Shown here: positions 1 through 8,467 of the stretch, piece after piece | Numbering within the stretch: position 1 is the stretch's first letter | Layout of the letters: every line of letters starts with the position of its first letter | DNA from: Clostridia bacterium | GTDB taxonomy: Bacteria; Bacillota; Clostridia; Oscillospirales; CAG-272 | Direction of reading: 5' to 3' | Assembly: GCA_017473085.1 (NCBI GenBank) | Contig: JAFUNF010000012.1 | Span: 48,677 to 112,676 of the forward strand | DNA length: 64,000 bases | Position numbers and translations under genes: made by a program | Notes under the pieces: model-generated | Told to the model about the DNA's origin: nothing | The model's input: the letters and a program-made list of their open reading frames with translations, nothing else | Databases searched by the model: none

Positions 1-129
1 ATCGCTTATTTGCCCAATAAAAATATCATTGGCTTTATCTGTTGTGTTTGTAATTTCACTTAATCTTTGCACAACCTCTTTTTTGGTTAATGATGATTCT
101 ATTTTGCTTCGTACCTTTATAAAAAACAT
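1..129 (-). CDS. Hypothetical protein, N-terminal part only
   Basis: The reverse strand reads ATG at 129-127 and stays open to the window edge, giving 43 codons that begin MFFIKVRSKIESS. An AGAGGAAC ribosome site lies seven bases upstream. The visible part is hydrophilic and rich in Lys, Ser and Thr, with no recognisable motif. The rest of the gene lies outside the window, so no function can be assigned. It could be co-transcribed with the membrane-protein gene that begins at 960, but a 141-bp gap separates them. Confidence 0.55.
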   Translation of the reverse strand, partial: MFFIKVRSKIESSLTKKEVVQRLSEITNTTDKANDIFIGQISD

Positions 130-270
130 ATCAGTTCCTCTTTACTTAGATTTACAGTTTAATTATATCACACCATACAAAGCATTTTAAACATTTTTCG
201 TTTGGTTGTGATTTCGTACGCACATCGAAACCAAATCAAAATGTCCCTTGAGTGTCCCTTTTGTTCGCAA

Positions 271-960
271 TTAAATTTGATGATTATCTATGCCCAAGGC
301 ACGCAGAGCCTCGGTAAGACAAGTCTTATACCTGTGGCTTACGCTTGTGTTCAAAAAATATAGCTTTCCTTGTGAAATAATCAAGGGGCAAAAGAATTTA
401 TTATCAAAAATCTTATCAGAGATAGCCGTATCAACAATGTAGTTCTTTAGGTTTTTTAGGTTTTCCTCCAAATTATTTTGAATAAAAATCACGCAAAAAT
501 AATAGCGATACGATTTTTCGGCAAATTTCATTCCCTCATTGACGTCGAAGATACCCTGTTCTTCAAATGATGTTTCGTGATAGTATTCAGTACACGTTGT
601 TTTGCCCTTGTGAACAACACGCTCATAGGTAAGTGCAAATCTGTAATCCTCGTAATATCCACGCTCCAAAAGTATTTGCTTTATCTCCATAGGGCTTTTT
701 AAAGGATAATTTACAGACGTGAAGTCTACATTTGCCAGCTCTTCTTTTTTTCGTTGTGTCTGAAAAGCAATAAGCTTTTTGTAATTGAAGGCAATTAGTA
801 TAAAAGCACCTACGCTACTACACAAGGAAGCTACAATAAGTAAGCTAAGGGCAACTGTTGAAAACGGCTCTAAAAATATGCCTATACCCAAAAATGCACA
901 CGCGAAAGCAATTAGAATAAAGGAGATAACAATTAGCAAAATAAACCTTTTTTGTGTCAC
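271..960 (-). CDS. Hypothetical protein with two N-terminal membrane helices
   Basis: This 229-residue protein starts at a GTG preceded by AAGGAG five bases away. Two hydrophobic segments (about residues 6-31 and 34-57) form a hairpin in the membrane. A roughly 170-residue soluble part follows, mixed alpha/beta in look and rich in Tyr and Phe, presumably cytoplasmic. I recognise no family or catalytic motif. It lies 15 bp downstream of the GH10 gene on the same strand, so it may be read through from that promoter, but no functional link is apparent. Confidence 0.7.
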   Translation of the reverse strand: MTQKRFILLIVISFILIAFACAFLGIGIFLEPFSTVALSLLIVASLCSSVGAFILIAFNYKKLIAFQTQRKKEELANVDFTSVNYPLKSPMEIKQILLERGYYEDYRFALTYERVVHKGKTTCTEYYHETSFEEQGIFDVNEGMKFAEKSYRYYFCVIFIQNNLEENLKNLKNYIVDTAISDKIFDNKFFCPLIISQGKLYFLNTSVSHRYKTCLTEALRALGIDNHQI

Positions 961-975
961 ATTGGCTCCTTTTTC

Positions 976-2328
976 TTAAATTACTATTCTTACGTTATTC
1001 TCTTTTCCTTGGGCTAAGTGGGTGGTTTGGGTAGTGGATTTTCCGTTTACGGTAACCTTTATTTCGTATTCGCCATAGAAGCCACGAAGGTGTGCTTCTC
1101 CGTTTGTGGCTACGGTGTCAAGATTTGTACGCCACTTTTTATTTATAAGGTTGTCGAGCATATGATATGCAGGCTTTGGAGTCAAATCAAAGTTAAGAAG
1201 TCCACCATAATAAACGTTTTCGCCAATGGTCATATTTCCTTGAGACTCACGAATTTTTTCCGGTATTTTATCGGGATTATATACATATGTGTAGCCGTCT
1301 ACCAAATTCCAATAAATAATCTGCTCCATATTTGGATGAGAGAACCAAAGGGTGTAAAGGTATTCAATAAGCTTTGCTTGAATTTCCTCGTCAAGCTTGT
1401 CGTTTGAATAAGCGGGAATTGTTATTTCGGTAATTTGCAAGGCATCTACAAGATTAGAGTACAAATTCATTTGATTGTACAAGTGAATAGGATTATATAG
1501 CTTATTTGACTTTTCCTTTTCCTCTTCTCTGTTGAAGAACATATGAAACTGCATTCCCATAGCATCTATACGTGCTCCCTTAAGCTTTGTTGCCTCGGTA
1601 TACGCATAGTAGGGTGCTACACATTTGCATTCGTAAAGCCAAGCCTCGGCAGTGCCTTCGTTTATAACAAGCTGATTATTAGGGAAATATTTGTCAGCGG
1701 TTTTGAAGCACCATTCAACGTAGGTGGGATGGTTATAGAATTGTGTTACGCCCTCTCCCCAATACATTTCGTTAGTAACCTCAATAGTACGGATTTTGTC
1801 CTTGTACCTTTCGGAAATTTCCTTATATCTGCGTTCAAGCTCTACCTTTACCTCTTCAACGGGTGCGTTCTTTAGCCAAAGTGGAAAGGTTTGGTCGTAG
1901 GCTAAGGCATGCTCACGAGGCTCAATGTTATTTTCCTCACAATACTCTATGCACAAATCAATAGGTGGACGGCGGTAAAATTTATAGGAGTCCTTACTAT
2001 ATCTTGGCTGTCCCTTTATCTCCTCAAGGGAGTTCCAATAAAATGGCAGAGTTGCCATATTGAAAACGTCCTTAAAGCGACTTTTATAAATTTGGTTCTT
2101 TTCTTCTGTTTCAAGCTCGTCAAGCATAAACAAATTAGCACCAAATCTAAAATCGTGGTTTTTTTGCTTTACCTCTATTTTTGCATTGGGGATTGGATTT
2201 CCATTTTCGTCAACGACGGAAACTGTCATATCTCCCTTACGATACTTTTCTATGTTCGGATATACTGTATTTTCGAAAAATTCCTTATTTTCTTCAAAAT
2301 ATTTTAGAACTTCTTTTCTGTTGCTCAT
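976..2328 (-). CDS. Glycoside hydrolase family 10 endo-xylanase-like protein
   Basis: This 450-residue protein is predicted to cleave beta-1,4-xylan or xylo-oligosaccharides. GH10 signatures are visible: the acid/base glutamate in EVTNEMYW (about residue 187) and the nucleophile glutamate in ITEITIP (about 303), with an upstream HALAYDQTFPLWL strand matching the family's HxLxW region. The N-terminus carries a short beta-rich segment (VSVVDENGNPIPNAKIEV) of the kind often found before GH10 domains. There is no signal peptide, so it probably works in the cytoplasm on imported oligosaccharides. AAGGAG precedes the ATG. It has its own promoter at 2361-2389. Substrate specificity is inferred from family only. 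Confidence 0.85.
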   Translation of the reverse strand: MSNRKEVLKYFEENKEFFENTVYPNIEKYRKGDMTVSVVDENGNPIPNAKIEVKQKNHDFRFGANLFMLDELETEEKNQIYKSRFKDVFNMATLPFYWNSLEEIKGQPRYSKDSYKFYRRPPIDLCIEYCEENNIEPREHALAYDQTFPLWLKNAPVEEVKVELERRYKEISERYKDKIRTIEVTNEMYWGEGVTQFYNHPTYVEWCFKTADKYFPNNQLVINEGTAEAWLYECKCVAPYYAYTEATKLKGARIDAMGMQFHMFFNREEEKEKSNKLYNPIHLYNQMNLYSNLVDALQITEITIPAYSNDKLDEEIQAKLIEYLYTLWFSHPNMEQIIYWNLVDGYTYVYNPDKIPEKIRESQGNMTIGENVYYGGLLNFDLTPKPAYHMLDNLINKKWRTNLDTVATNGEAHLRGFYGEYEIKVTVNGKSTTQTTHLAQGKENNVRIVI

Positions 2329-2360
2329 TTTTAACTCCTTGGGGTTTATTATCTATAAGA

Positions 2361-2389
2361 ATTGTATCACAAAAACAATCATTTGACAA
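2361..2389 (-). promoter_or_regulatory. Promoter of the GH10 gene
   Basis: On the reverse strand TTGTCA (2389-2384) and TACAAT (2366-2361) are separated by exactly 17 bases, about 30 bases before the GH10 start codon. Confidence 0.6.
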
Positions 2390-2469
2390 TAGTTAATGTG
2401 GTTGTTTTTGCTAAAATACTGTGGTATAATAAAAAAAGACAGTTTTCTTAACGTTTCTAAATATAACAC

Positions 2470-2578
2470 AAAAAGGACACTCCAACTGATATCCCCCTTA
2501 GTGTAGTCTTGAAAAACTTTTGTTTTTTTCAAGTGTCTACTCTAAAGGGATTATATCAAACCCGAAGTGTCCTTTTTT
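2470..2578. repeat. Long imperfect inverted repeat, probable mobile-hairpin element and terminator
   Basis: The two ends read AAAAGGACACT and AGTGTCCTTTT, and pairing continues inward through GATATCCCCCTTAG / CTAAAGGGATTATATC to CTTGAAAAA / TTTTTCAAG. The whole 109-bp block therefore folds into one hairpin with arms of about 50 bp. Its right end abuts the stop codon of the M20 gene, and the T-run on the reverse strand would let it terminate that transcript. The size and full-length symmetry resemble a MITE-like element, which is an inference. Confidence 0.6.
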
Positions 2579-3913
2579 CTATTGCTTTATAGTAATTGAG
2601 CCGTCATCGTTATAGATGATTTTGTCGCCTTGAGAGTTCAAGCCCTCAATGTAGCTGAAATATTCCTCCTTTGAGGCGAATTGGCTCTTATAGTTAGCCT
2701 TGATTTTCTTTGCTCGTTCTCCGCCGTTTTCAAGCAAAAGAATTATCATAGCAAGCTGCCATTTTGCACTGACAACGCAAGCAGTATATGGGTCGCTTAT
2801 ACAAAAATCATCACCGTGTACCTTACCACTGGCTCCTGCCACGTAGGGATGAACAACAGGCATAAGTCCACAAAGCTCTCCCATATCGGTGCTTCCTCTG
2901 CCAACGTCGTTTCCAATAGGATAATTAATCTCTGGCATAGCTATCCTTGCTGCATCACTCGAAAGCTCTAACATGCCCTTATCGTTTTTAAGAGGTGCGT
3001 ATCCAGGAAAATCCTCTATCTCCACGTTTGCACCCATTGATACTGCTGCACCACATAGGGCACGATTGATTTTCTTGTTTTCACGCATTATAGCCTCAAA
3101 GGTAGCACCTCTGACAAAGCTTTCAATAGTAACAGTCTCAGGGATTGCATTAACCACCTCTCCACCATGTGTGATTATAGGGTGGAAGCGAATAAGGTCA
3201 GTCTCCTTGAAGGTTTCACGCAGGGCGTTTGCTGCACTCAAACCTTGTGTCGCAGCATAAAGAGCGTTTATTCCTAACTCAGGGCTTCCTCCTGCGTGGG
3301 CAGACACTCCCTTATACTTAATCTTTTTAGCAACACAACCGATAGCACCCTGTCCTACTCCTGTGCCTGTGGACGTGTGTACCATAAATGCAAGGTCAAC
3401 TCCGTCAAAATATCCACGATACAAAAACTCGCCCTTACCACCAAAATATTTGATTATTCCTTGCTTTTTAAGCTCATTTCTGTACTCAATTTCAATCAAT
3501 TCCTCAGCAGGCACTACACAAAGACGAACCCTGCCACAAAGCCTTGACAGAACCTTCTCTTCCTTGAGAGATGCGGCAATTCCAAGCATAGCGGCACATT
3601 GAGCGTGATGTCCACAGGCGTGAACGTATCCTGTTTTAGGGTCACATTCCTTGTGGTTTGGGCATACAAGAGAATCCATTTCTGCAAGGACTAAAACCTC
3701 AGGTCCCTCTCTGCCTGTATCTACAACAGTATAAAAGCCTGGAATATTTCCTGCCATTACAAGATTTTCGTAGCCAAGCTCTCTAAATCTTTCAGCCATA
3801 TAGGCAGATGTATTTACCTCACGATAGCCTGTTTCTGGATGCTTCCAAATATATCGCTCGGCTTCAAGAATCATATTTTTGTACTTTTCTATACAATCAA
3901 GTAATTCTTTCAT
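2579..3913 (-). CDS. M20-family amidohydrolase (M20D/AbgB-like)
   Basis: This 444-residue zinc/manganese amidohydrolase probably removes an acyl or aminobenzoyl group from an amino-acid conjugate. The metal-binding stretch HACGHHAQ near residue 100 has the Cys-Gly-His-His form typical of the M20D subfamily. VVPAEEL (about residue 154) carries the catalytic glutamate region, and the dimerisation-domain motif VSAHAGG follows near residue 205. There is no signal peptide, so it is cytoplasmic. It lies 60 bp downstream of the alpha-mannosidase gene with no obvious promoter between, so the two are likely co-transcribed. The physiological substrate is unknown. Confidence 0.85.
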   Translation of the reverse strand: MKELLDCIEKYKNMILEAERYIWKHPETGYREVNTSAYMAERFRELGYENLVMAGNIPGFYTVVDTGREGPEVLVLAEMDSLVCPNHKECDPKTGYVHACGHHAQCAAMLGIAASLKEEKVLSRLCGRVRLCVVPAEELIEIEYRNELKKQGIIKYFGGKGEFLYRGYFDGVDLAFMVHTSTGTGVGQGAIGCVAKKIKYKGVSAHAGGSPELGINALYAATQGLSAANALRETFKETDLIRFHPIITHGGEVVNAIPETVTIESFVRGATFEAIMRENKKINRALCGAAVSMGANVEIEDFPGYAPLKNDKGMLELSSDAARIAMPEINYPIGNDVGRGSTDMGELCGLMPVVHPYVAGASGKVHGDDFCISDPYTACVVSAKWQLAMIILLLENGGERAKKIKANYKSQFASKEEYFSYIEGLNSQGDKIIYNDDGSITIKQ

Positions 3914-3973
3914 TTTTTCGCTCCTTTAATTCCTTACAATATTGTCCCCTTATTTTTGCTATTAAAATCATTA

Positions 3974-6400
3974 TTAAATTAAAAGCTCATAGGATTCCGA
4001 AAGGGTATTATTTTCGTAGACTATGGTTTTAACCTCGTATTTGCCAAAGGCTAAGGGGAGCTTGTTGCCGTTTACCTCTATGTAGGAATCCACCTTATTT
4101 GGTGTGTTGTTTAGTAATCTGAATATAATGGCATTTTTACCATAAGCCTTTTTAACTGTTGGCATAGATATTATATCGCCACCGACAGAAACGTCTAAGT
4201 CACTTACTTTATTTTCGTTTGGAATTGGGAAAATATTAAGGGCAAAGGGCTTTTGTGTAAATTCCATTGTCTTGCGCTCAAGATTTTCTCTTGGTGCGAC
4301 AGTAAGCCTGAAGGAATAGTTATTCTCTCCTTGGTCGATTTTTTTGGTATATCTATCCGACGGAATTAGCTGTCTTTGTCCTATTGGGTGGGCACAGTAG
4401 GTTACTCCACGAGCTAAGGACATATAAAGACAATTGTTCTCAAAATGGCTACCATAAACGTCCTTATTAAGCAAGGCAAGGCACTTGTCAGCAGTCTCAA
4501 CTGCTACAAATCTATGGGCTACGTTTTCTCTTGCATCCATAAAGAGTGTGTCGGTGCCAAAGGCAGTTTGTCCTATAAGAGTGCCCTCCTTCGCTATTGG
4601 AAGCTTAAGCTTAATTATCTTGTTTATGTCGTTCATATACAAGGTAACGTCTATATCCATATCGTCGTTGTTTTTGTATATTTTATAAAGTATTCTTGCA
4701 CGAGTGTTATCACATTCAAAAAAGGCTTCAATACCAAGATAAATATCACCGTTTTCGATAAGCTGTATGCTTTGCATATTCTTAAAGGGTCCCTCTGGCT
4801 TTTGGGAAAGTGTAAAGGATTTTTCGTTTGTGCCAACTCTTTTAAGCTGTTCTCCACTCATACCCCAAGGGTCCTCGTTGTCATCAAAGCTACATAGACC
4901 AAAGCCTTCCTTGACGTACTCAACTCCGTCTATTTTATATGAGGAAAGCAAGCCTGTTTTTTCATCAATTTTTACATACTTGTGTCCGTTGTCAAAGACA
5001 AACGTCTGCTCCTTTTGTGTATCCTTTGCCTCAACAAAATCTATATAAGTGCTGAAGCGTGCAAGGGACATTGGCTTTAGCTTAGCCTCAAAAATAATGC
5101 GTTTTCTCCAGTCAAGGCTTAGGTTTGAGTCTTCCTTTATTACTTGATATGGCACACTATTTCCGTTCTCATCTACAACTGTTATGTGAGAGGAAATATC
5201 CTGTTGCCAATTTTGGTCGGCAAGTGAAAATTCACACTCTACGTTTTCACAAATTTCATAAGGATGTGGGTTGAATACCACTATTGGAAATTCTCCAGTC
5301 TTTGCTGGCTTTTGACTGGTTGAAAGTGCAAAATAAGCCTTGATTTTTGCCCTTTCTGCTTCAAGCATACCATGATTTAAAAATCTTAATCCTGCATCCT
5401 CTCCACATTGTATTGAGGTGCCAGGCAAAACATCGTGAAACTCTGCGTTTAAAAGGTCCTTTACTGCTTCTTGGATTTCCTTTTCAGGGTAGGTGTCAAG
5501 GGCACCCTTCATATATGCAACAGATGAGATTTTTTCTGCCATTGATATTTCATTTTCAAGCTGTGCGTGGAGCTTTTTTACACGATACATTGAGGTATAA
5601 CAGCCTGGCATTGAAATGCGAAGCGATTTGTCAAAAACGTTTACTGGTGCAACCTTAGAAAAGAATTTTTCGGGGGTTGAGTGTATGTAATTTATCTCTT
5701 TATCTGTTAAAAGCTCGTTTTTAATGTCGGTTAAGTCCTTGTGTGAGGGTCCACCACCATGGTTGCCAACTCCCCACAAAACTGCACCAACTGGTACATT
5801 TTGATAATTTGCTCGGTTTCTGATTGAATTTACGCTTTTACCGAGTGCTGTACCATAGCTACCCGGAATACGCATTGCCTTTATTTCGCTACTGTCAAGT
5901 CCTTTCCAAATAAATTGCTCGCTTGGTAGTTGACATTCACTTTCATAAGGACGCATAAACATATAGCTGTCCTGACCACATTTTTTAATTATTTGAACAA
6001 GTCCAACAGTATGTCCAAAGGGGTCAAGATTCATTGCAGTTGTTGGCTTAACACCGAATTTTTCCTCAAAATATCTCTGTCCCTCTCGAATTTGTCTTAC
6101 AAAGCTCTCGCCACAGGGCATATTGCAGTCAGGCTGAAGATACCAGCCACCCATTATATGCCATTTTCCATCTTTAACAAGCTTCTTGATTTTTTCAAAA
6201 AGCTCGGGAGCATACTCCTCAACGTATTTATAAACCGTCACCTCGTTGTGACAAAAAATATAATCAAATTCCTCGCATAGCTTAACGGCTGAATAAAAGG
6301 TCGAAAGCGTAGCACTAACTCCCTCAGGCCAGTCCCATTGCCAAATAGGGTCAATATGTGCATTACATATTAGGTGTATTTCCTTCTTTGAGTTTTCCAT
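3974..6400 (-). CDS. Alpha-mannosidase, glycoside hydrolase family 38
   Basis: This 808-residue cytoplasmic enzyme should hydrolyse alpha-mannosides from glycans. The zinc-binding HIDPIWQWDW motif begins at residue 14, and the catalytic nucleophile aspartate lies in MNLDPFGH (about residue 125). The middle and C-terminal beta-sandwich domains of GH38 are present, and the length is normal for a bacterial member. There is no signal peptide. An AGGAG ribosome site precedes the ATG. It is the first gene of a probable two-gene unit with the M20 amidohydrolase. Linkage specificity cannot be read from the sequence. Confidence 0.9.
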   Translation of the reverse strand: MENSKKEIHLICNAHIDPIWQWDWPEGVSATLSTFYSAVKLCEEFDYIFCHNEVTVYKYVEEYAPELFEKIKKLVKDGKWHIMGGWYLQPDCNMPCGESFVRQIREGQRYFEEKFGVKPTTAMNLDPFGHTVGLVQIIKKCGQDSYMFMRPYESECQLPSEQFIWKGLDSSEIKAMRIPGSYGTALGKSVNSIRNRANYQNVPVGAVLWGVGNHGGGPSHKDLTDIKNELLTDKEINYIHSTPEKFFSKVAPVNVFDKSLRISMPGCYTSMYRVKKLHAQLENEISMAEKISSVAYMKGALDTYPEKEIQEAVKDLLNAEFHDVLPGTSIQCGEDAGLRFLNHGMLEAERAKIKAYFALSTSQKPAKTGEFPIVVFNPHPYEICENVECEFSLADQNWQQDISSHITVVDENGNSVPYQVIKEDSNLSLDWRKRIIFEAKLKPMSLARFSTYIDFVEAKDTQKEQTFVFDNGHKYVKIDEKTGLLSSYKIDGVEYVKEGFGLCSFDDNEDPWGMSGEQLKRVGTNEKSFTLSQKPEGPFKNMQSIQLIENGDIYLGIEAFFECDNTRARILYKIYKNNDDMDIDVTLYMNDINKIIKLKLPIAKEGTLIGQTAFGTDTLFMDARENVAHRFVAVETADKCLALLNKDVYGSHFENNCLYMSLARGVTYCAHPIGQRQLIPSDRYTKKIDQGENNYSFRLTVAPRENLERKTMEFTQKPFALNIFPIPNENKVSDLDVSVGGDIISMPTVKKAYGKNAIIFRLLNNTPNKVDSYIEVNGNKLPLAFGKYEVKTIVYENNTLSESYELLI

Positions 6401-6429
6401 ATCGTTTACTCCTGTGCTTCGTTTTAATT

Positions 6430-6458
6430 ATTATAGCACAGCAAATTGGGCAATTCAA
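6430..6458 (-). promoter_or_regulatory. Promoter of the GH38-M20 unit
   Basis: On the reverse strand TTGAAT (6458-6453), a 17-base spacer ending in TGC, and TATAAT (6435-6430) lie about 30 bases before the GH38 start. Confidence 0.7.
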
Positions 6459-6470
6459 TATAGAGACATC

Positions 6471-6500
6471 AAAAACGAGTGCAGAAATGCACTCGTTTTT
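6471..6500 (-). terminator. Rho-independent terminator after the DUF6273 lipoprotein gene
   Basis: A perfect 13-bp stem AAAAACGAGTGCA / TGCACTCGTTTTT closes a GAAA loop, with T-runs on both strands. It lies just downstream of the stop codon at 6536. Confidence 0.8.
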
Positions 6501-6535
6501 GTGTGTTTAATTCTATTAAACTTCAATTTTACTCT

Positions 6536-7561
6536 TTAGTTACCATCTAATTCAATCCACAATGCAGGAACAACTCCGTTGCAAGTTTCACTAAAAAAGT
6601 AAGAGGTTTCATAAAGAGTCCCTTTTATTGTTACTGATTTTACAAATTCTGAGTCGTATGGCGAAGGGGAACGCAACCACCAGTTTCCATTACCAAAGTA
6701 TTCCGTTACCTTGTTCATATAAACCCCGTTTGCTCTTGTGTAATCACTTGTGACTTTTTTTCTTGTATTTGCTTCCGTTAATGTACTGTGTGTGAAACCG
6801 TAATCTCCCTCACATACTTCTGTATATGCAAGTAAAAAAATTTTGTCATCAGTTGCTTTTGAACTATTTCCAATGTCCCCACTTGTGCTACTAGAGTTAT
6901 CCACATGTGTTGTTATGATTATTTCCCTTTGGTACTTTTCAAAAGCAGTTTCATAAAATTGCTCATTTAGCCATTGCCTAATGGTACTATCTATGTATTT
7001 ATTTGAGCCTTCGAAAAAATCGTTGTGATATGCTTGATTGTCTATTATACTGTCGCAAAGAAGGAATGCATTGCCATCTTTCTCTGATAAAATTCTCCAT
7101 TTTATAGGCTCAACCTTAAAGTAATAGACATTATCCTTTACTACAGCTTCTCTTGTTGAAAAAACATAGCCCTCTTCTTCGAAGGGATCGGCGATTACCT
7201 TGGCATAATATTTGCCATCGCTTCCAAGAAAATATCCCTTTTCGTTCTGAGTTTCAGTTATTTCTACGTCCTCAGACTTTATGGTTTGTGGATATGAACC
7301 GAAGTAAATATAGTCACCTTCTCGTCTGTAATAAGGCAAATTATTAGGGTTGCTATTTTCTTCTTCATCCTCTTCTAAGTCGGAGTCTGGATTTGTTTCG
7401 GTTCCCGTTTGGGTTTCCGTTTCAATTACTGTTTGTTTATCGGTATTCAGTTCATTTTCTATATCTTTAAGTGCATCAAATAATGCACTGCATGATGTAG
7501 TGGAAAATAAACAAGCAATTACCAATATGATCGAAATTGTTTTGATACCTTTTTTTATCAT
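6536..7561 (-). CDS. Predicted lipoprotein with DUF6273-like domain
   Basis: This 341-residue protein begins with a lipoprotein signal peptide (hydrophobic stretch 9-22, lipobox ending TTSC at about residue 28). An acidic, Thr/Glu/Asn-rich linker follows to about residue 75. The C-terminal part has the features of DUF6273 proteins: the opening YIYFGSYPQT, PIKWRIL, and the closing WWLRSP motif followed by VVPALWI. The domain occurs in many Clostridia surface proteins, and its function is unknown to me. The gene lies 56 bp downstream of another lipoprotein gene on the same strand with only a weak gap between, so they probably form one unit. Confidence 0.75.
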   Translation of the reverse strand: MIKKGIKTISIILVIACLFSTTSCSALFDALKDIENELNTDKQTVIETETQTGTETNPDSDLEEDEEENSNPNNLPYYRREGDYIYFGSYPQTIKSEDVEITETQNEKGYFLGSDGKYYAKVIADPFEEEGYVFSTREAVVKDNVYYFKVEPIKWRILSEKDGNAFLLCDSIIDNQAYHNDFFEGSNKYIDSTIRQWLNEQFYETAFEKYQREIIITTHVDNSSSTSGDIGNSSKATDDKIFLLAYTEVCEGDYGFTHSTLTEANTRKKVTSDYTRANGVYMNKVTEYFGNGNWWLRSPSPYDSEFVKSVTIKGTLYETSYFFSETCNGVVPALWIELDGN

Positions 7562-7617
7562 TATTCAATGTTTCCTCTATTTTTCGAATAGAGTCTCCTA
7601 TTCTCTTTTTATGCAGA

Positions 7618-8364
7618 TTAGTCTACGAATTCAAACGTGATTTTTATATTTTTAATTGCATAATGATCGTCATATCCGTAGCTTTTTGAGAGTTTTCCGC
7701 ACACCTTACCTTCTTTTAAAAACTTACGTGCAGTAGTTGTAGTTTCACCAGAAAAGTGCGTATAATTTGTTGCAGAGCTAGAATCCCAAACCTTTGAATA
7801 AACGTTCTCCTTGCCACTGCTGTGACTATTTGCTAAAGTAAAGCTCATATCTGTTCTACTATAACGAGATGCATCCTTAAGATCGAAGGAATATGTAATT
7901 TTTACATTTTTATCAAGATTTCCCTTTATAGCATTTTTGATTTCGGGAGTTAACGTAAATGTAAACGATACAGATCCGTAACCAGACCACGTTACCGGGT
8001 CTTCTATATTGATCTCTTCTTCAAAATTAAGTTCAGATATAGGGTTCCACTGAGCGTAAAATACCGAAGGAAGTCCTTCTAGCCAAATTGTTGAGGATTT
8101 GCCTGTTATGTCAAAATACTTATCTCCACCCTCTTCAGATGAATAAAATCCATCGAAATAATATCCTGGTTTGGCAGGCACATCAACTGTTGCTTCTTTT
8201 CCATATTGTACAGTATAATCCGTTTTTACCGTACCATTATATGTACTGATTGTTGTTTGCTTTGCACCCCCACCCACTGAGGAACCTGAGAACATTCCAC
8301 AGCCTGCAAAACAAAGTAAAGTTGCAATTGCCAATACAAATGCTAAAATTTTTGTTGTTTTCAT
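7618..8364 (-). CDS. Predicted lipoprotein with one InlB B-type repeat
   Basis: The start is the ATG at 8364, which has GGAAGGA eight bases upstream. This gives about 248 residues beginning MKTTKILAF with lipobox LLCFAGC (Cys near 22). Residues about 40-90 match the Listeria/Bacteroides B-repeat pattern (YTVQYGKEATV, PGYYFDGFYSSEEGG, FYAQW), a small beta-grasp module common in surface proteins. The C-terminal part (about 95-248) is beta-rich and unassigned. It has its own promoter with a sequence closely resembling the XRE operators found at 10.4 kb, which suggests shared control with the larger lipoprotein at 8468-10372. Confidence 0.7.
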   Translation of the reverse strand: MKTTKILAFVLAIATLLCFAGCGMFSGSSVGGGAKQTTISTYNGTVKTDYTVQYGKEATVDVPAKPGYYFDGFYSSEEGGDKYFDITGKSSTIWLEGLPSVFYAQWNPISELNFEEEINIEDPVTWSGYGSVSFTFTLTPEIKNAIKGNLDKNVKITYSFDLKDASRYSRTDMSFTLANSHSSGKENVYSKVWDSSSATNYTHFSGETTTTARKFLKEGKVCGKLSKSYGYDDHYAIKNIKITFEFVD

Positions 8365-8428
8365 TTTTATATCCTTCCTCAAAATAACTATAGCTTAATG
8401 ATATCAAATATGCATTAAGTTTAATACG

Positions 8429-8447
8429 ATTATAACGCAATTCGGTT
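8429..8447 (-). promoter_or_regulatory. Probable XRE operator and -10 element before the B-repeat lipoprotein
   Basis: AACGCAATTCGGTT (8434-8447) resembles the two palindromes in the XRE promoter region, and it abuts a reverse-strand TATAAT (8434-8429), the same geometry as at 10430-10448. One half-site is degenerate. Confidence 0.5.
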
Positions 8448-8467
8448 GTTGCTTTATTTGCCTATAC

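Noticed and set aside
7562-7617. A separate XRE operator before the DUF6273 lipoprotein gene.
   Set aside because: The 56-bp gap has no GCAATTGC-like palindrome and no convincing promoter, so read-through from 8.4 kb is more likely.
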